From: Planctomycetia bacterium
Lineage (GTDB): Bacteria; Planctomycetota; Phycisphaerae; Phycisphaerales; SM1A02
DNA: 64,000 bases
Reading direction: 5' to 3'
Assembly: GCA_005799495.1 (NCBI GenBank)
Contig: SYGP01000011.1
Location: forward strand, 37,687-101,686
Part shown: piece by piece, positions 34,709 to 43,643 of the stretch
How positions within the stretch are numbered: the first letter of the stretch is position 1
How the letters are laid out: each line of letters starts with the position of its first letter
Translations under genes and position numbers: made by a program
Notes under the pieces: model-generated
What the model was told of the DNA's origin: nothing
Databases searched by the model: none
What the model saw: only the letters and a program-made list of their open reading frames with translations

Positions 34709-36994
34709 ATGGCGTACGAGCTTTACTACACCTCGGCTCCACGCGGACTCCGACCGCAAACGAGCGGCATCTGTACGGTCGGTCTCACGCGGGGTTTTCC
34801 TGCGCCGTTCATCTCCCGCATCGAAGCACTCTCTGGCTATCGCAAGCTGAGCGACGAAACGGATTCGTCTGCATGTCCCACCGCGTTCTCGCACTGGATT
34901 GTCGAAGGTGGGGGGGTGAACAGGCATGTGTTGTCTGCCGTACGAATGGCTCCACCAGATCACACTGGGCGAAGCAACAAGTTTGCGCATCATCTTTTGT
35001 TGCGCGAGGAAGAGTGCGTCGCGGCCGGACCTGCATGGCTGCTGCAGCAGGCTGGCGTGATGGCGGATGCATGGACTGGCGAGCCGCGCGAGTTGCCACA
35101 GGAGAGGCGCATGCCAACCTCGGGGCAAGTGATCGCTGGAGTCTGTGCGGCCTGGCAGCGTGTGGGTGGTGATGCGGGGTGGGCAGGAGTGTTGGCGAAT
35201 GCCGCCATGTTGGATCCAGCGAAAGCCTGTTCGGTGATCGTGCCGCGGGGTACGGAGGCGCTCAACCTGATCGCTGAGGCACTGTTGCTGCTTCCAGCCG
35301 AGTTTCGGTGGCGGGTGACATTCGCCTCGTACTTCATGGAGCCGATCGCCGGCGTTCGCTGTTCATGGCGTTTCTGTTTCGATGGAACGCCCGCCGCCAC
35401 GGCAGCACGGGCAGGCGGCGGAGTATGCATCGATCTGTGCGCACGCGCTCCATGCACCCGGGCCGGTCGATTCATCGACTTTGCCAGGACAGGGGTCATG
35501 CCAGCGGCAAGGACTGCAGCGTCAGAGGCGCACCTCGCAGTGGAGAGCGATTCGAGCGGTCGCATTCCGTTGGCGCCGGAGAAGCCTGTCGATTTCGACG
35601 CTGTGCTCGGTCGAGCGGTGCCATCGGTTTCACGACCCCGTGATGCCATCCATGACGCCGCTGCAGATGTCCAGCGTCAACGCAAGATGCCGATTGTTCT
35701 CGTGGCGAGCACTTGTTTCTTTGCGCTCCTGAGCGTCATTCTTCTCGTGTTGCTGATGCAGTCGGAGAAGTCTGCGGTTCCTGCAGTCAAGAATCCTGTT
35801 GCGACGGCTGCGCCACCGGCAGTTCCAAAGAAGATCCCAGACTCTCAGGCAGCGCCGTTTCAGGCTGTGGCACAGCCAGCCGTTTCGGAAGGGGAGATGG
35901 AACTTCGCCGCGAGCTGTTGACGGCGAAAGATCGCATCGCCCAACTCGAGCGAGAGTTGGTGGGCGTGCGAGCGAGCGCGTCACCATCCACGGAGGTGGA
36001 GCCTTTCAAGCCTGCGCTTGTCGCAGCACCACCCAAAGGGGCACCGCGAGATCCAACACCCATCATGCCGTCGGCGACTTCGCAGTGGATAGTGAAGGGC
36101 TTGCCCTCTGCCCAGAAGGACTCGTTCGGGAAGTGGTATGGCTCCGACAAACTCGTGGAATGCGCCAAGGGCGCGCAGTGGCAGTGGGTCGGATTGGTCG
36201 GATTGAAGGAACGCGGTGGCTTTGGATTTGATGAGCAAGGCATCACCATGCGGCTTGCGAAGCCTGGAGTCCAGCCAGCGCGCATCGCGGAGGTGAAGTG
36301 TTCGGATGGATGGCTGACACTTGCTTGGACGGTGACGAGTGAAGTTGATTCGGCAGAGCGAGGTTGGCGAGAACGGCTGACGAAGGAGGTGGAGCAAGTG
36401 GGGTTGATGGTGGGGGACTCTGCAGGATCTTCGGCGAAGTGGCTTCGGTTCTCGTCGCCGCGAAGTCGGCCCGTGGGGGCGGAACCACTCGACATACCCG
36501 TGTCTGTCGCTTCGAACTGTGCGCCAGAGGGGGGCAAGTGGGAGATTGTCACCGGAACTGTTTCGATCAGTGTTCCAGGATGTGAACAGGGAAGCCTCGT
36601 TGTCCTTCGGGATGCCAACCGGAGCAGTATGGATCAGCGCGTTGCAGTGTTCTTTGAGTGGCCCGCCGATTGTTCGGATGAAGTCCTCACCAAACTCAGG
36701 GAGGACATTGTTGTGTTGAAAGAGGAAATCACGGTCAAGAAGCAGGAGCTCTCGCTTCTCGGATCCATACAAGACCCTGACACGCGAAAAGAGCGAGTGA
36801 AAAACGAGAAAGAGATCAAGGAAAAGGAGGCCGCACTCTCTGGTCAGGAGAAGGAGCGAGATCGCATGGAGGAGAAGCGCAAGCAAATCGCCCAATGCGT
36901 GAACGGCAAGAAATTCCTGTTTGGCCCGACGGAAGGGATCCCATCCACGGAGTTTGTGCTGCGTATCGATCGACCAACGGAGGTGCGCAAGTGA
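34709..36994 (+). CDS. GAP1-like protein with transmembrane anchor and coiled coils
   Basis: A 761-residue protein. The N-terminal domain (about 1-270) reads MAYELYYTSAPRGLRPQTSG, then GFPAPFISRIEALSGYR, HTGRSNKFAHHLLL and GPAWLL. These phrases match my memory of the N-terminal domain of 'GTPase-associated protein 1' (GAP1-N), found beside the DO-GTPases in proposed conflict systems. A membrane helix lies at about 326-350 (MPIVLVASTCFFALLSVILL), followed by a Pro/Ala-rich linker, a coiled coil, a beta-rich region and a second coiled coil (about 660-720). The GAP1-like head should be cytoplasmic and the C-terminal half outside. It is tightly linked to both neighbours (four-base gap, then GTGA overlap). 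Confidence 0.75.
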   Translation: MAYELYYTSAPRGLRPQTSGICTVGLTRGFPAPFISRIEALSGYRKLSDETDSSACPTAFSHWIVEGGGVNRHVLSAVRMAPPDHTGRSNKFAHHLLLREEECVAAGPAWLLQQAGVMADAWTGEPRELPQERRMPTSGQVIAGVCAAWQRVGGDAGWAGVLANAAMLDPAKACSVIVPRGTEALNLIAEALLLLPAEFRWRVTFASYFMEPIAGVRCSWRFCFDGTPAATAARAGGGVCIDLCARAPCTRAGRFIDFARTGVMPAARTAASEAHLAVESDSSGRIPLAPEKPVDFDAVLGRAVPSVSRPRDAIHDAAADVQRQRKMPIVLVASTCFFALLSVILLVLLMQSEKSAVPAVKNPVATAAPPAVPKKIPDSQAAPFQAVAQPAVSEGEMELRRELLTAKDRIAQLERELVGVRASASPSTEVEPFKPALVAAPPKGAPRDPTPIMPSATSQWIVKGLPSAQKDSFGKWYGSDKLVECAKGAQWQWVGLVGLKERGGFGFDEQGITMRLAKPGVQPARIAEVKCSDGWLTLAWTVTSEVDSAERGWRERLTKEVEQVGLMVGDSAGSSAKWLRFSSPRSRPVGAEPLDIPVSVASNCAPEGGKWEIVTGTVSISVPGCEQGSLVVLRDANRSSMDQRVAVFFEWPADCSDEVLTKLREDIVVLKEEITVKKQELSLLGSIQDPDTRKERVKNEKEIKEKEAALSGQEKERDRMEEKRKQIAQCVNGKKFLFGPTEGIPSTEFVLRIDRPTEVRK

Positions 36995-37950
36995 GATGGG
37001 TTGCAACTGGTCGGGGATTGGCGATGTGTCTGATGTTGTGCCCCCTGTCTTCGCTGTGCATGGCGCAGTCGGCAGAAGTGCAGGGACTCGGATATCGCTT
37101 CCTGCCTCGGTCATGCCTTGAACTGTCCACCGATTCGTTCGACCAACTGCGGTTGCGCCGAGAGCGCGTGTGCACGCTGACCGAGGAGATTCATTCGCTG
37201 CGTGCGGTTCCCCCAGCGGCTCCCTCACAGGCCATGCAGTTCGTCACTGGGCCCGATTGGATCGAGGTGCGCGGATTCTCCGCGCAACTCGGAAAGCAGG
37301 TGGCGTTCTTCCGCATTGAGGCGAAGGGCTTGGAGTTGTTCTGTGCTGCGCTCAATGTTCCGCGCAAGGATGTTGACGCTGCGCTGTCGGAGTTTCGGAC
37401 ATGGCTGACGCACGGTGTGTTTGAGTACACGACGAAGGGCGGCCAGACTGTTCGTCTGACGCCAACCGTTCCGCTCGAGATACTGACGCTTGGAGTTGGG
37501 AAGGCGGGCGGCGCTGCGGCAAGTTTCAAGGTGGAGCCCGGCGAGCCGACCGATGGAGAGATCATGGTGCTGCCTCTGGCACAGTCCACTTGGGTCGAGA
37601 CGGCCAACGCTGCCGGCGAGGTCGAGGGATTGCTGGGTGGAGTGGAATTCTCGGTGGTGATCGATGGTGGCATGTGCACGTTGCAGCAAGCGGATGCGCC
37701 GTTTGAGCAACTGAAGATTGAGAGCGAGAAGCTTCGGCAGATGAAGTCGCTCGAGCCATTTCTCACGGCTGCACAGCGAAAGATCTATGCATTGCAGGTG
37801 GGTCCGCAAGAGCAGCATGTGCGGTCGTTGGAGGCGAAGGTCGCCGCAGCCCACGGTGGCGGCATCGCCGGGAGTTGGTTACTGGTGGTTCGAGGCAGGG
37901 GCAGCGGTCATTTGTATGCCACGGCGATCGTGCGAGGGGGAAGGGACTGA
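36991..37950 (+). CDS. Secreted hypothetical protein of the GTPase cluster
   Basis: The GTG at 36991 overlaps the preceding TGA and gives a signal peptide (GLAMCLMLCPLSSLCMAQSA), cleaved near residue 27. The remaining 290 residues are mixed: a beta-rich VTGPDWIEVRGFSAQLGKQV domain in the first half, a FKVEPGEPTDGEIMVLPLAQ strand region and a late helix (FLTAAQRKIYALQVGP). No known family is recognised. As an exported member of the cluster it could associate with the periplasmic part of the GAP1-like or the ExbD-like proteins. Confidence 0.78.
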   Translation: MRWVATGRGLAMCLMLCPLSSLCMAQSAEVQGLGYRFLPRSCLELSTDSFDQLRLRRERVCTLTEEIHSLRAVPPAAPSQAMQFVTGPDWIEVRGFSAQLGKQVAFFRIEAKGLELFCAALNVPRKDVDAALSEFRTWLTHGVFEYTTKGGQTVRLTPTVPLEILTLGVGKAGGAAASFKVEPGEPTDGEIMVLPLAQSTWVETANAAGEVEGLLGGVEFSVVIDGGMCTLQQADAPFEQLKIESEKLRQMKSLEPFLTAAQRKIYALQVGPQEQHVRSLEAKVAAAHGGGIAGSWLLVVRGRGSGHLYATAIVRGGRD

Positions 37951-37953
37951 GCC

Positions 37954-40900
37954 ATGAGACACTTGCAGCAGATCACCGAACGTGTGAAGGAAGTGCTGAG
38001 GGGCACAAGTCGCACGGGATCCGTTCCTGAGCAGTCAGCGATCCAGTATGCCGAGGCGGTGCGCGCTGCGAACGCACGGTTGACTGTCGCCCTGGATTTT
38101 GCACGGCGCGGCCTTTGGCTGGAACTCCGGAGCGTTGTCGATGCTCAGCCGTCCCTCTTGCCTGCGATGGATGTACTCCTGTTTGATTCCGATGCAATCA
38201 CGCCCCCCACGGCGCGCGATTCGGGCGAGTCATTTGAGTTGGACCTGACGAGTGAGGAGCAGCAACTCTCGGCAACGATGAGTGCCGAAGACTTCGATAC
38301 CAATGTGTTGAGCAGCGACTTTGACTTGGAAGACAAGACCCATCCGAGCGAGATCAGTTCGCTTCTGGCTGCTGCGGCGAAGCCCCCAAGTCGTTTGGCT
38401 TCGGAGTGGAGCATCTATTGCCGCGAGAATGGTCTTGAAGTTGCCCCGGAGATATCACTGAGCGTTGTGGATGAGGTGCGCGGCGCACTGCGCCGTGCAA
38501 CAAAGCCGCGGTTCGATGCGTTGCACCGCCACTACCGCCGGCAGTGTCTTGGACTCTCGTCCATCGAGTCCCGCATGGAGACCGTGCGGCTCATCGCTCG
38601 CCGGGACAAGGGCAACACGATTTGGGCGGACGAGTTGCTGCGACTCGAGACTGCTCGCATGGAGGAGTTGAAGCGAGATCTCGAAGCAGCTCTGGTGGGG
38701 GGAGAGCTCGCCGCAGCGGAGTCGATTCTCGATCACCTGCAAGGTGCCGAGTGGCGTGATCCGCACGCCGCACGCCGCATTGTCGTGGAATCCGAGGCCC
38801 GGCTGAACGACGCATGGGGGCGATTTGCTCATCGGTACGCGCAAGAGACAGCGGATGCGATGTATGCGGATTACATGGCGGAGGCGATCGAGCGGGTGGA
38901 AGCGCAGTCGAGGCACTGGTCCCGCCTGTGTGAGCGCCTGGAGCGGGCGAAGATGCAGATCCCTGAAGGCCCTGCAGCCACAGTCGCTCCAATCTTGGAG
39001 TGGCTGCGACGGCGGCTCGATGAACAGCAGTTGCACCGAGAGAGAACAAGTGCGCTCGAGACGCTCGAACGGCTTGCGGTGGATACGAGTGCCTCGCCAC
39101 TCCTTCTGGATGCATCGCTCATCGAAGCCGAGCGCATTGGCTGTGATCTGCCTCCGACGCTTCGTGATGTTCTGGAGAATCGTCTCCGCGCTCATCGTCT
39201 GCAACAGCGGAACCGCCGGCGTTTGAAGGTCGCACTTCTGAGTGTTGCGGCAGCCTTTGTCCTGGCTGCGGCAGTCTGGGGGGCATCGACGCTGCTTCGG
39301 CAAATGCAGTTGACGGAGTATCTCCAGCGATTGGAGGCCGCGGTTCAGCGCCGTGACATGTCGGAAGTCGAGCGGTTGATGGAGGATGCGGAGGCGATTC
39401 GCCGTGGCTTCCTGGCGGATCCGCGTGCCGTCGCCTCGGTGGCCCTTCACAAGCAGTGGACGGACGAGGAGGTGGCTCGTGACGCGCAGTTTGAGGATGC
39501 CATGTCAACGGCTGGAGACCCAGAGAATGCGATGGTCTCGCTGACCGCGGTCGAAACGGCAGCATCGCTCGCGCGGACCGATGAGCAGCGTGAGCGTGTG
39601 TCGCGGTGGCGACAAGTGCATGTGGCGGCGCAGTCTCGGGAGCAGTCCAAGCGAACTGCCGAGTTCGCTTCGCAGGTACGCGCTCTTTCCATGCGGATCG
39701 ATGAACTCGAGCGCCAAGACATGACCAACCAAGGTGCTCAGCAGACGCTGGACGAGGTCGAGGGAGCGTTGACGAGACTGGGATCGATGGAGGGTGTCGG
39801 TGCGGATGCGAGTGGTGCGTTCAACGCGCAACGAAAGAGGGTCCAAGCGCTGCGTGCCGAAGTCGATTCGATCGTCCGCGCCGATCAGGACCGACGAGAT
39901 GAGGCGAGCCAGTTGCAGGCGCTCGAAGCCGCTCTCAGCGATCCAGATCGTTGGTGCCGGATGCTTGGAGAGTTCGCTGCTCGGTTCCCACAGTCCCCGT
40001 ACGCATCGCAGTTTGCCGAGGTGTCGGGTGAGTGCGGGCCGTCGATGGCGCTTGTTCGCTGGAGCGAAATCGCGGCCGAGATCGGATCCGACCCCTTTCC
40101 GGCGGAAGAGGCTGAACGCACGCGGATCCGGGGAATCCTCCAGCGCTTCCGCACGGCGAATCCCATGAGCCCCGTCGATGGTCCTGTTCGTCGGTATGAG
40201 GAACTTCTTGCCGACAGCAGCGCCTGGACACAGTGGCTGCGGAACACGCTTCGAACATGGACTCCGCTCGAGACGAATCAAGTGACACTGAAGTCGGGTG
40301 TTCGCCTGTTCTACGACATGAAGGATCGACCGATCACACGGGGGACCGAGTCGTCCATTTACATGGTGTGGAAGAACTGGACGGCGGGAGAGAAACAGTC
40401 ACAGGTCATCGCGCGGAAGGAGATCGTCAGCGATGCTGCAAGTCCGCAGTTCGGACTCCGTGAGCGAATCGAGAAGATCATCAGTGGTCGTGCAGCGCGA
40501 ACGGACGGAGTGGCCGCTTTGCAGGTTGTGCAAATGATCCGTGATGACTCCAAGGTCGATCCGATCGCACGCGGCGTGCTTCTGGAGGGACTCTTGCCCC
40601 ATGTGCAGGTGGCGCTCCCGGATCTCAAACAGCAGATCGAGAGGTGCCTAGCGCTTCTGGGGCAGCTCAACCTTACCGGGGTCGACTGGATGACGCCATG
40701 CGTTCCAGAGAGCAGGAGAGAACATGGAAAGGCGGCCGATGCACTGCGTGTCGATGTACCCGTGGAGTCATGGCTTGCAGATCGGAAGCAGGCGATGGAT
40801 GCGATTCGCGATTGGCTCAAGAGCAAGTTGCGCCCAGTCGGCATCGTGGATTCCATCGATCCGAAGCACTCCCTGCGGCTTGGGGTCGGCGTTCGATTGC

Positions 40901-41073
40901 AGCCAGGCGAAGCGCTGTTCACCATGACCGACTCAGGGACCCTGCTGCAGATCGGGAACGTCGGCGCGAAGGGCGTTCCTGTGCTTGATGCGCTGCCGAA
41001 CACGCAGCCATCAGGATCTCTCGTGTTTGCGGGCACTGATCGGCGTCCTCGTTCACCCAAAGGAGTGAAATGA
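37954..41073 (+). CDS. 1039-residue helical membrane protein of the GTPase cluster
   Basis: The largest protein of the cluster. Residues 1-420 are helical and charged, with acidic stretches (FELDLTSEEQQLSATMSAED) and long heptad-like segments, and should be cytoplasmic. One membrane helix lies at about 422-448 (VALLSVAAAFVLAAAVWGAS). Residues 450-770 are again coiled coil (MQLTEYLQRLEAAVQRRD, QALRAEVDSIVRADQDRR). The final part (about 780-1039) has a compact domain with VTLKSGVRLFYDMKDRPITR and LRLGVGVRLQPGEALFTMTD. No enzymatic motif was found. It may be a stalk or tether linking both sides of the membrane. Its stop overlaps the ExbB-like start (ATGA). Confidence 0.78.
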   Translation: MRHLQQITERVKEVLRGTSRTGSVPEQSAIQYAEAVRAANARLTVALDFARRGLWLELRSVVDAQPSLLPAMDVLLFDSDAITPPTARDSGESFELDLTSEEQQLSATMSAEDFDTNVLSSDFDLEDKTHPSEISSLLAAAAKPPSRLASEWSIYCRENGLEVAPEISLSVVDEVRGALRRATKPRFDALHRHYRRQCLGLSSIESRMETVRLIARRDKGNTIWADELLRLETARMEELKRDLEAALVGGELAAAESILDHLQGAEWRDPHAARRIVVESEARLNDAWGRFAHRYAQETADAMYADYMAEAIERVEAQSRHWSRLCERLERAKMQIPEGPAATVAPILEWLRRRLDEQQLHRERTSALETLERLAVDTSASPLLLDASLIEAERIGCDLPPTLRDVLENRLRAHRLQQRNRRRLKVALLSVAAAFVLAAAVWGASTLLRQMQLTEYLQRLEAAVQRRDMSEVERLMEDAEAIRRGFLADPRAVASVALHKQWTDEEVARDAQFEDAMSTAGDPENAMVSLTAVETAASLARTDEQRERVSRWRQVHVAAQSREQSKRTAEFASQVRALSMRIDELERQDMTNQGAQQTLDEVEGALTRLGSMEGVGADASGAFNAQRKRVQALRAEVDSIVRADQDRRDEASQLQALEAALSDPDRWCRMLGEFAARFPQSPYASQFAEVSGECGPSMALVRWSEIAAEIGSDPFPAEEAERTRIRGILQRFRTANPMSPVDGPVRRYEELLADSSAWTQWLRNTLRTWTPLETNQVTLKSGVRLFYDMKDRPITRGTESSIYMVWKNWTAGEKQSQVIARKEIVSDAASPQFGLRERIEKIISGRAARTDGVAALQVVQMIRDDSKVDPIARGVLLEGLLPHVQVALPDLKQQIERCLALLGQLNLTGVDWMTPCVPESRREHGKAADALRVDVPVESWLADRKQAMDAIRDWLKSKLRPVGIVDSIDPKHSLRLGVGVRLQPGEALFTMTDSGTLLQIGNVGAKGVPVLDALPNTQPSGSLVFAGTDRRPRSPKGVK

Positions 41074-41936
41074 CATCCACACAGAGCGGTTCAGCCACGA
41101 CCGTGGGCTTGCTTGACTCGGCCGATGGAGACATCGAGTGTGCGCTCGGCTTCTCATCCGGTCGTTACACGCGTGCGCACGGCCCATTCTGGTTTGGAGT
41201 GGCGGTTGCACTGACGGTGCTTTGCTGGCTGGCGCTGATTCCCTTTCGTGGCACCTACTTGGGGGTCGTCATCGAGAGTGGATGGCAGACCAACTGGCTT
41301 TGCATCTTGCTCTCTTGGTGGTGTCTGTGCATTCTGCTTGCGAAGTGGCAGAAGGTGCGGGTGCAACGAAGGGCGCTCGAGTTGTCTGGGATTTTCCCGA
41401 CGCGCGGCGACTTCGTCCTTTCGCCAGGCTCTTCGGATGGAATTCTGGAGCGGATCTCGCAGCGGGTAGCGCGTCCGCGGGAATTCCTCCTGTTCAATCG
41501 CGTTTGGATGGCGCTTTCCAACCTGGGCAACATCGGAGAGGTTCGTGATGTCGGCGCGGTCCTCGATTCGCAGGCGGACAACGACGCCAGCACGATTGAC
41601 TCTTCCTACACGGCGCTCCGAGCGCTCATTTGGACGATCCCCGTGCTCGGGTTCATCGGAACGGTGATCGGCTTGGGGACCGCGATCGGCAGCTTCACGG
41701 ATGTGATCGCGGCGGGCGGCGGCGCAGAGGCTGCGGGGAACATCCGCGAGAAGTTGTCGCCCGTCGTGGGCGGACTTGCGACGGCGTTCAATACGACACT
41801 GGTGGCCCTGGTTGCCGCGGTCTGCATCCAGCTCTTCAGCACATTCATCTACAAGCTGGAGGAGGACCTGCTGGATGACTGCGCGAAGTACTGCACGGAC
41901 CACATCACGAGCAGGTTGAAGTTGACGGACTGGTGA
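41070..41936 (+). CDS. ExbB/TolQ/MotA-type ion channel subunit
   Basis: A 288-residue inner-membrane protein with four hydrophobic segments: near 38-58 (FWFGVAVALTVLCWLALIPF), 74-92 (LCILLSWWCLCILLAKW), 187-208 and 231-262. The last two carry the family signatures WTIPVLGFIGTVIGLGTAIG and VVGGLATAFNTTLVALVAAV. Subunits of this type surround a dimer of ExbD/MotB-like helices and couple proton or sodium flow to movement. The two following genes supply just such helices. The cytoplasmic loop between helices 2 and 3 is about 90 residues, shorter than in the ZorA type with its long tail. Confidence 0.9.
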   Translation: MTSTQSGSATTVGLLDSADGDIECALGFSSGRYTRAHGPFWFGVAVALTVLCWLALIPFRGTYLGVVIESGWQTNWLCILLSWWCLCILLAKWQKVRVQRRALELSGIFPTRGDFVLSPGSSDGILERISQRVARPREFLLFNRVWMALSNLGNIGEVRDVGAVLDSQADNDASTIDSSYTALRALIWTIPVLGFIGTVIGLGTAIGSFTDVIAAGGGAEAAGNIREKLSPVVGGLATAFNTTLVALVAAVCIQLFSTFIYKLEEDLLDDCAKYCTDHITSRLKLTDW

Positions 41937-41952
41937 CCGATCGGAGCAGACC

Positions 41953-42798
41953 ATGGGACGCAAGCAGGAATCCGCCCCCATGTCGTTCTTCTCCTTCCAG
42001 GACATCATGGCGTGCGTGACGGGCATCATGATCCTCGTCACCTTGATCCTTGCGCTCGACCCGCTGAGCAATGTGCCCATGATCAGTCCGACGCCATCAC
42101 CGCCAAGTGATGTGATCGAGCGCCTCCGCGCGGCGCAGCAGCGAGCGGGAGGTGCCGAAGAGGCAGTCGCAAAGGCGCGCGAACTGCTGCAACAGTCCAG
42201 CGCGGATGAACGGGTAACGGGTCGTCAACTGGAGAAGTTGCAACAGCTCAAGCAATCCGAGCAGACGAAGTTGGTGGCAGCAACGCGCCAACTCGAGAGC
42301 GGTGCGTCCAAACTGCAGAAGTCGCGCAGTGAAGTGCAGCTTCTCACGAAGGAGGTGCAGCTTGCTGCGGAGCGTGCGAAGGGACTTCGCCAGGAGGTGA
42401 TCGATCTCGACATGCAGTCGCGCGTCAAGCGCCAGTCGGGGCCGCAAGAGCCGCTGCAACCCGTCGTCATTGAGGTTCGACCCGATGGCATCGCGGTGGG
42501 CACACTCGATGAGCGAGGAACCCCAACGCTCAAGAGTGTGCTGCCCAATGCAGCGGCGGTCGATGCTCCCGTCCTTTGGGCTGCAGCGATGCAGCGGCTG
42601 CTGATCGACTATCCGCCGGCGAAGGATGGGAGCAGCATGGGTTGGTATGGACTTTTCATCATCCGCAGTGATGCAGTACCCGAGGGGCTGAGTCTCTATT
42701 CCAATCTGCATGCGGATTCGTGGGAGGCAGGCTGCCAACTGTGGGACGCATCGGAGGGTGGATTCTTCGAGACATCGCTGCCGAAGGGGAACCCATGA
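41953..42798 (+). CDS. ExbD/MotB-like subunit 1 with coiled coil and novel C-terminal domain
   Basis: A 281-residue protein with one N-terminal membrane helix, SFFSFQDIMACVTGIMILV, followed by TLILAL. Asp17 sits where ExbD and MotB have their ion-binding aspartate. A long coiled coil spans about 55-155. The end domain (about 160-281) has VVIEVRPDGIAVGTLDERGT and WYGLFIIRSDAVPEGLSLYS; it is not the OmpA-type peptidoglycan-binding domain of MotB/ZorB and not the short ExbD domain. The final ATGA overlaps the next gene. Confidence 0.82.
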   Translation: MGRKQESAPMSFFSFQDIMACVTGIMILVTLILALDPLSNVPMISPTPSPPSDVIERLRAAQQRAGGAEEAVAKARELLQQSSADERVTGRQLEKLQQLKQSEQTKLVAATRQLESGASKLQKSRSEVQLLTKEVQLAAERAKGLRQEVIDLDMQSRVKRQSGPQEPLQPVVIEVRPDGIAVGTLDERGTPTLKSVLPNAAAVDAPVLWAAAMQRLLIDYPPAKDGSSMGWYGLFIIRSDAVPEGLSLYSNLHADSWEAGCQLWDASEGGFFETSLPKGNP

Positions 42799-43643
42799 GA
42801 CGCCGCCGCCGCCGAAGCAGCCGTCGCGGAGCGACGGCATCCTCGGACTCGTTCGACCTGTTTCTCGATGCCCTCTGCAACGCGCTGGGCGTCGTGATGT
42901 TCATCATGTTGATGATCGTCATCTTTACGCAGTCCGCCGGCACATCGGATTCGGTGATGGATGCAGAGTCGATGGAGAGGGCGATCGAAGCGGCGGATGC
43001 GCAGGCAAAGGCATCCGAGGCGCAGTTGCAGGAAGTCCTGCGGGCGATCGCGGCGCTTCCCCCGCGTGGTGATCCGAAGCTGCTCGAGCAGTGGAAGACA
43101 GGTCAGGCCGAACTCGCGAGGACAGCTGAGGAGCTTCGAAATGTCGGCGAGTCGCTCGCTGCGCAGCGTCAGGAGCAGGCGGCCGCCTTCGCAGCGCTCT
43201 CGGAACTGCGCCGCACGATGACATCCACGCAGAAGGAGATCAAGGAGCTGGAGTTCGCGCGCTCACGAAAGGCGGAGCCACGGCAGTTCATCCGACTTGC
43301 CAAGTTGCGCCCCGACAGTCGCCCGCAAACCGTTCAGCTGCTCTGTGCGGATGGACGATTGTGCAGCGCGAATTTCACGGATCGTCTGCAACGAATCCGT
43401 GAACCCCAGGGACAAGGAGAGATCGTGCAGAATGCAGCGCAGGCGAAGGATGCCGTGCTTCGCTTCCTCGCGGGCAAGGATCCCGCGAAGGTGCGCGTGG
43501 AGATCGTGGTGTGGCCGAGTGGATTCGGTGCGTTCAAGTTGCTCGAGCCGGAGTTGATCCAGACCCGATTCGTCTTCAACCCGATTCCCGTGGCGACGGG
43601 GGAGACGATTGGCGAGGAGGGACCGTACCGCGGGGTGCAGTGA
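42795..43643 (+). CDS. ExbD/MotB-like subunit 2 with coiled coil and novel C-terminal domain
   Basis: The ATG at 42795 lies in the previous stop. The protein starts with a run of arginines, then SFDLFLDALCNALGVVMFIM and LMIVIF, a single membrane helix with an aspartate (Asp25) matching the ion-binding site. A coiled coil follows (about 55-155). The C-terminal domain (about 175-282) resembles that of subunit 1 in layout (VQLLCADGRLC, VEIVVWPSGFGAFKLLEPEL) but not in detail. Subunits 1 and 2 could form a heterodimer at the centre of the ExbB-like ring. The 3' end overlaps the convergent EamA gene by 68 bp. Confidence 0.82.
   Translation: MRRRRRRSSRRGATASSDSFDLFLDALCNALGVVMFIMLMIVIFTQSAGTSDSVMDAESMERAIEAADAQAKASEAQLQEVLRAIAALPPRGDPKLLEQWKTGQAELARTAEELRNVGESLAAQRQEQAAAFAALSELRRTMTSTQKEIKELEFARSRKAEPRQFIRLAKLRPDSRPQTVQLLCADGRLCSANFTDRLQRIREPQGQGEIVQNAAQAKDAVLRFLAGKDPAKVRVEIVVWPSGFGAFKLLEPELIQTRFVFNPIPVATGETIGEEGPYRGVQ

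Noticed and set aside
41070..43643. Calling the motor genes Zorya ZorA/ZorB
   Set aside because: The channel protein lacks the long ZorA tail, the partner proteins lack an OmpA-like domain, and no ZorC/ZorD/ZorE gene is present.
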